Shown here: positions 5,446-8,225 of the stretch, piece after piece | Numbering within the stretch: position 1 is the stretch's first letter | Layout of the letters: each line of letters opens with the position of its first letter | From: an uncultured Butyricicoccus sp. | GTDB lineage: Bacteria > Bacillota > Clostridia > Oscillospirales > Butyricicoccaceae | Direction: 5' to 3' | DNA length: 8,225 bases | Assembly: GCA_900544475.1 (NCBI GenBank) | Contig: UQVU01000081.1 | Location: 1 to 8,225 of the forward strand | Made by a program: the position numbers and the translations under genes | Notes under the pieces: generated by a model | The model's input: the letters and a program-made list of their open reading frames with translations, nothing else | Databases searched by the model: none | What the model was told of the DNA's origin: nothing

Positions 5446-7069
5446 AGACAACAATTCTGTGCGGATTATCCTGCGTTCTGCGGCGAAAAATCGCATTTTG
5501 ACGCTCGGCACGCTGTTTGCGGTCGTAGCAACCATCGTCACCGCGCTCCTGCCGCCGCTCGTGCTCGAACGCATCGTCAACGCGCTCACGGGCGGAAATC
5601 GTCCGGCAGTCGCACTGATTTTCGCGTATTTCGGCTGCATTCTGGCATCGGGCGTTGCGGAATCCGCGCGTGAGAGCCTGCTCGCGGTGTTCGGTCAGCG
5701 TATTACGCGCAGCCTGCGCCACGCCCTCTGCGGCAAGCTGTCGCGGCTCGACACCGGCTGCTTTGTGCAGAAAACGCCGGGCGAAATCGTTTCCCGGTTT
5801 GTCGGAGATGTGGACACGGTGGAGAACCTGTTTACCGGCGGTATTATCGGTATGGCGGCTGACCTTGGTAAGATTATCAGCATTCTGGCCGTTGTTTTCG
5901 TGAAAGCGCCCGGTCTCGCAGGTATCATTATAGCGCTTATCCCGGTGCTGTTCGTGTTCACGCGCGTGGTGCAGAAGCGAATGCTCCGCGCACAGATGGA
6001 CAGTCGTGCGGCCGCGGCGAGCGTTTCCGGTTTCCTGCCCGAAACGCTGCACTGCATCCGCAGCATCCACCTGCTTGGGGGCGAGGGCTTCATGCGCCGC
6101 CGCTACGACAAGGCCATCGAGGACGGCTACCACGCGACCGAGCGCACGAATTTCTACGACTCGATTTACTCGCCCGTCATCCTCATTGTGAGCGCCGCCG
6201 TGACGGCTCTCGTGCTCGTGCTGTCCGCCTCGGGTAACGGCGCGGTGCGCAGCCTGTTCGGCATGTCGGTCGGCACGGCAGTCGCCGTGATTTCGTACAT
6301 TTCGCAGGTATTCACGCCGCTTGAGAGCATCGGCATGGAAATCCAGACCGTGCAGTCGGCTGTCGCGGGCGTGCACCGCATTGACGCTTTTCTGGCGCAG
6401 CCGGAGCGGGAAATTGCGAAAACCGCAGCAAAAGACGGCGCTGCGTGCATTTCCGTGGACGGTGTGGACTTTGCCTATGACGAGGATACGCCCGTACTGC
6501 GTAACGTTTCGCTCTCCGTTCAGACGGGCGAGCACGTGACACTGACCGGACGCACCGGCGCCGGAAAATCCACGCTGTTCAAGCTGCTGCTCGGCCTGTA
6601 CCGGCCGCAGAAGGGCAGCGTGCGCATCATGGGGCGCGAGGCCGCCGACATCCCGGACGAGGAGAAACGCCGCCTGTTCGGCTGTGTGGAGCAGCATTTT
6701 TATGCGCCGCCCGGCACGATGGAGGAGCAGATCACGCTGTTTGACCCGTCCGTTATGCACGAAGCGGTGGTAAACGCGGCGAAGCTCGCCGGGCTTCACG
6801 ACACCATCCTCGCCCTGCCGCAGGGGTACGAAACGCCATACGCGGACGCGCGGCTGTCGCAGGGACAGCGTCAGCTGCTCGCCATCGCGCGTGCGGTCGC
6901 GGCCGACCCGAAAATCCTGCTGCTCGATGAGATAACCGCCGACCTCGACGCTGAAACCGAGCGGTGCGTGCTCGATGCGCTGCGAAGCGCCGCAGGCGGA
7001 CGAACCGTGGTTTCGATTTCGCACAGGCTCTACGAGGAAAAGGGCGGACGGCGCTTCCCAATCGGATGA
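5438..7069 (+). CDS. ABC exporter half-transporter, permease-ATPase fusion, subunit B (catalytic NBD, short C-terminus)
   Basis: The 543-residue protein has six probable membrane segments (near 20-42, 57-77, 135-155, 158-178, 244-264, 275-295) and an NBD from about 336. Walker A is consensus, GRTGAGKST (371-379); Gln419 fits the Q-loop; the signature is LSQGQ (473-477), with Gln for the first Gly; Walker B ILLLDE (493-498) keeps the catalytic Glu498; switch His529 is present. Its intact Walker A/B would face the intact LSGGQ of subunit A to form the working ATP site. The chain ends only 14 residues after His529, shorter than most exporters and than subunit A (48 residues). Because the terminator follows within 10 nt, no lost tail lies downstream. 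ATG 5438 is preceded by AGGGAGGGCAGG (5423-5434) and overlaps subunit A by 8 nt; an upstream ATG at 5399 has no such site. Confidence 0.93.
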   Translation: MRKDNNSVRIILRSAAKNRILTLGTLFAVVATIVTALLPPLVLERIVNALTGGNRPAVALIFAYFGCILASGVAESARESLLAVFGQRITRSLRHALCGKLSRLDTGCFVQKTPGEIVSRFVGDVDTVENLFTGGIIGMAADLGKIISILAVVFVKAPGLAGIIIALIPVLFVFTRVVQKRMLRAQMDSRAAAASVSGFLPETLHCIRSIHLLGGEGFMRRRYDKAIEDGYHATERTNFYDSIYSPVILIVSAAVTALVLVLSASGNGAVRSLFGMSVGTAVAVISYISQVFTPLESIGMEIQTVQSAVAGVHRIDAFLAQPEREIAKTAAKDGAACISVDGVDFAYDEDTPVLRNVSLSVQTGEHVTLTGRTGAGKSTLFKLLLGLYRPQKGSVRIMGREAADIPDEEKRRLFGCVEQHFYAPPGTMEEQITLFDPSVMHEAVVNAAKLAGLHDTILALPQGYETPYADARLSQGQRQLLAIARAVAADPKILLLDEITADLDAETERCVLDALRSAAGGRTVVSISHRLYEEKGGRRFPIG

Positions 7070-7078
7070 AAACCATAA

Positions 7079-7115
7079 AAAACGGCTCCGGGGAGAATAA
7101 ATCCGGAGCCGTTTT
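7079..7115. terminator. Bidirectional intrinsic terminator between convergent genes
   Basis: A perfect 13-bp stem pairs 7079-7091 with 7103-7115 (core CGGCTCCGG / CCGGAGCCG) around an 11-nt loop. On the plus strand the stem ends in TTTT, followed by CTTT; on the minus strand the A-run 7077-7082 supplies a run of six T. It lies 9 nt after the stop of the ABC subunit B gene and 14 nt past the stop of the minus-strand peptidase gene, so it can end both transcripts. Confidence 0.93.
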
Positions 7116-7129
7116 CTTTACGTAAATAC

Positions 7130-8225
7130 TTAATAATTGATTTCGAGACCGGTCTCGCACGCACCGGTGAGCGATTTTGCGGGGCCGTTCGCGACGACCT
7201 CGTAGGTGTTTTCCGTGCCGATGAGGCCGATGCCGGGGAGGGCGATTTTCGGCTCAACGGCAATCGTCATGCCGGTTTCGAGCGGCTCGTTGAAGCCCTT
7301 CGCGAGAACGGGAGACTCGTCCATCGTCAGGCCGATGGAGTGACCGAGGAACTTGCAGCCGTTCATGAAGCCGTCGCGGAAGGTCGGCTCGACCGCTTCG
7401 AGCACCTTGGCATAAATCTCAGCCGGGACAGCGCCCGGACGCATCAGCTCGGCGGTCAGCTTTTCGAGGGCGACGGCCTGCTCGTGCGCCGCACGAATGA
7501 GGTCGGCCTTCGGATTCTCGTCGAGGTCGCCGAAGTAGAACGTGATGCTCTTGTCGGTGTGGTAGCCGCGCCAGCCGCACGGAATATCGAGCAGAACCGT
7601 GTCGCCGCCGCGCAGCAGGCGCTCGGTCGAACCGACCGACTTCATGGCGATGCAGGTGCCGACTGTGCCGGACGGGCCGTCAAGCGCCGCCGGAAGCAGG
7701 CTGTTTTCGCTGAAGCTGGAAAAGCCGAGCACATCCTCCGCCGCCGGCTGATTGTAGCGCGAAATGCACATCGCGCCGTGATCGAGCATCGAGGTGCAGA
7801 TTTCCGCGCACAGACGCGCCTCGCTCAGACCGGGACGCAGCAGCGCGGGCGCGACTGTTTCGAGCACCTTCGCGTGGATTTTGCCGGCGTGGCGCATGCA
7901 GTCGAGCTCGTATTCACTCTTGACCGAGCGCAGTCCGCTCAGAATGCCGTCGATGGGGGACGGGGCGAACGGCAGGTATTTCTGGAGCATGGTGAGCTTC
8001 TGGAGCGTCATGGTTCGCGCCGCGACATAGACGGTTTCTGGGATTTCGGGGAAGGCCGATGCGATACCGCGGAAGCTGCCGAGCGGACGAATGTCCGGGA
8101 AGCGCGAGTCGCGGACCGCGCATTCGTAGGAATGGCGCACGAAAAGCACCGACTCGTCGGGCGTGATGACGAGCGCACCCTCCTGCATGGTGCCGGTGAA
8201 GTAATACAGGTCGATTTTATTGTCG
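7130..8225 (-). CDS. M24 (pita-bread fold) metallopeptidase family protein, Xaa-Pro aminopeptidase-like (5' partial)
   Basis: The frame is open to the window edge: 12 codons upstream of the internal ATG at 8188 encode DNKIDLYYFTGT, typical N-terminal creatinase-like sequence, so the start lies outside; 364 residues are visible. An N-terminal creatinase/prolidase domain (to about 100) precedes an M24 catalytic domain. All five metal ligands can be placed in visible-fragment numbering: D213 and D224 (D-x10-D in LLDIPCGWRGYHTD), H295 (GHSIGL), E324 (AVEPK) and E338 (GTENT), so a two-metal hydrolase is plausible. The two accessory histidines of true prolidases and Xaa-Pro aminopeptidases are not seen: the usual HE.P is MDESP (Asp302), and no His occurs in the segment before D213. 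Proline-specific activity is therefore uncertain. The gene converges on the ABC operon and shares its terminator; there is no sign of a functional link. Confidence 0.9.
   Translation of the reverse strand, partial: DNKIDLYYFTGTMQEGALVITPDESVLFVRHSYECAVRDSRFPDIRPLGSFRGIASAFPEIPETVYVAARTMTLQKLTMLQKYLPFAPSPIDGILSGLRSVKSEYELDCMRHAGKIHAKVLETVAPALLRPGLSEARLCAEICTSMLDHGAMCISRYNQPAAEDVLGFSSFSENSLLPAALDGPSGTVGTCIAMKSVGSTERLLRGGDTVLLDIPCGWRGYHTDKSITFYFGDLDENPKADLIRAAHEQAVALEKLTAELMRPGAVPAEIYAKVLEAVEPTFRDGFMNGCKFLGHSIGLTMDESPVLAKGFNEPLETGMTIAVEPKIALPGIGLIGTENTYEVVANGPAKSLTGACETGLEINY

Noticed and set aside
5192..7024. A 610-codon open frame on the minus strand opposite the ABC genes
   Set aside because: It lies antisense to two clear ABC transporter genes, its translation is rich in Arg/His/Ala with no recognisable domain, and GC-rich codon bias readily creates such open antisense frames.

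Overview
The window is about 8.2 kb of GC-rich DNA (roughly 60% GC by eye, not computed), densely coded with short AT-richer gaps. The protein families (a TetM-like GTPase carrying a YacP/Rae1-type NYN domain, a clostridial-type IscR/Rrf2 regulator, a MarR regulator with a paired ABC exporter, an M24 peptidase) and the strong AGGAGG-like ribosome binding sites suggest a high-GC member of the Clostridia, for example a gut Oscillospiraceae/Ruminococcaceae relative. That placement is inference. No RNA genes, insertion sequences or CRISPR arrays were found, so it reads as chromosomal sequence.

Layout. Bases 1-2547 (+) hold a 5'-truncated translation-factor GTPase of the EF-G/TetM ribosomal-protection type, fused at its C-terminus to a YacP/Rae1-like NYN ribonuclease domain. 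Bases 2548-2732 are an AT-rich gap with a 24-bp imperfect palindrome, a good sigma-70-type promoter overlapped by an 11-bp-phased direct repeat, and a leader hairpin. Bases 2733-3164 (+) encode an Rrf2/IscR-type regulator with three cysteines, closed by a clear intrinsic terminator at 3178-3211. Directly after it a second promoter, covered by a 20-bp tandem repeat that looks like a MarR operator, drives a three-gene operon: marR (3285-3761) and two half-size ABC exporter subunits (3754-5445 and 5438-7069), each overlapping the previous gene by 8 nt. A strong bidirectional terminator at 7079-7115 separates this operon from a convergent, 5'-truncated M24 metallopeptidase-family gene on the minus strand (7130-8225).

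How the genes work together. The MarR protein most likely represses its own operon and the heterodimeric ABC exporter, and is released by a ligand that the pump removes. The two ABC subunits carry complementary NBD substitutions, so one composite ATP site should be degenerate and the other catalytic, as in TM287/288-type heterodimers. The Rrf2/IscR gene is a separate unit; no iscS/iscU follows it.

The most interesting item is the GTPase-NYN fusion. A domain family that enters the ribosomal A site (TetM/EF-G) is joined to a relative of Rae1, known in Bacillus subtilis to cleave mRNA in the A site. The fusion suggests a one-polypeptide system for recognising a ribosome state and cutting its mRNA. 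The tetracycline-contacting loop of TetM is not conserved, so a plain 'tetracycline resistance' label would probably be wrong.
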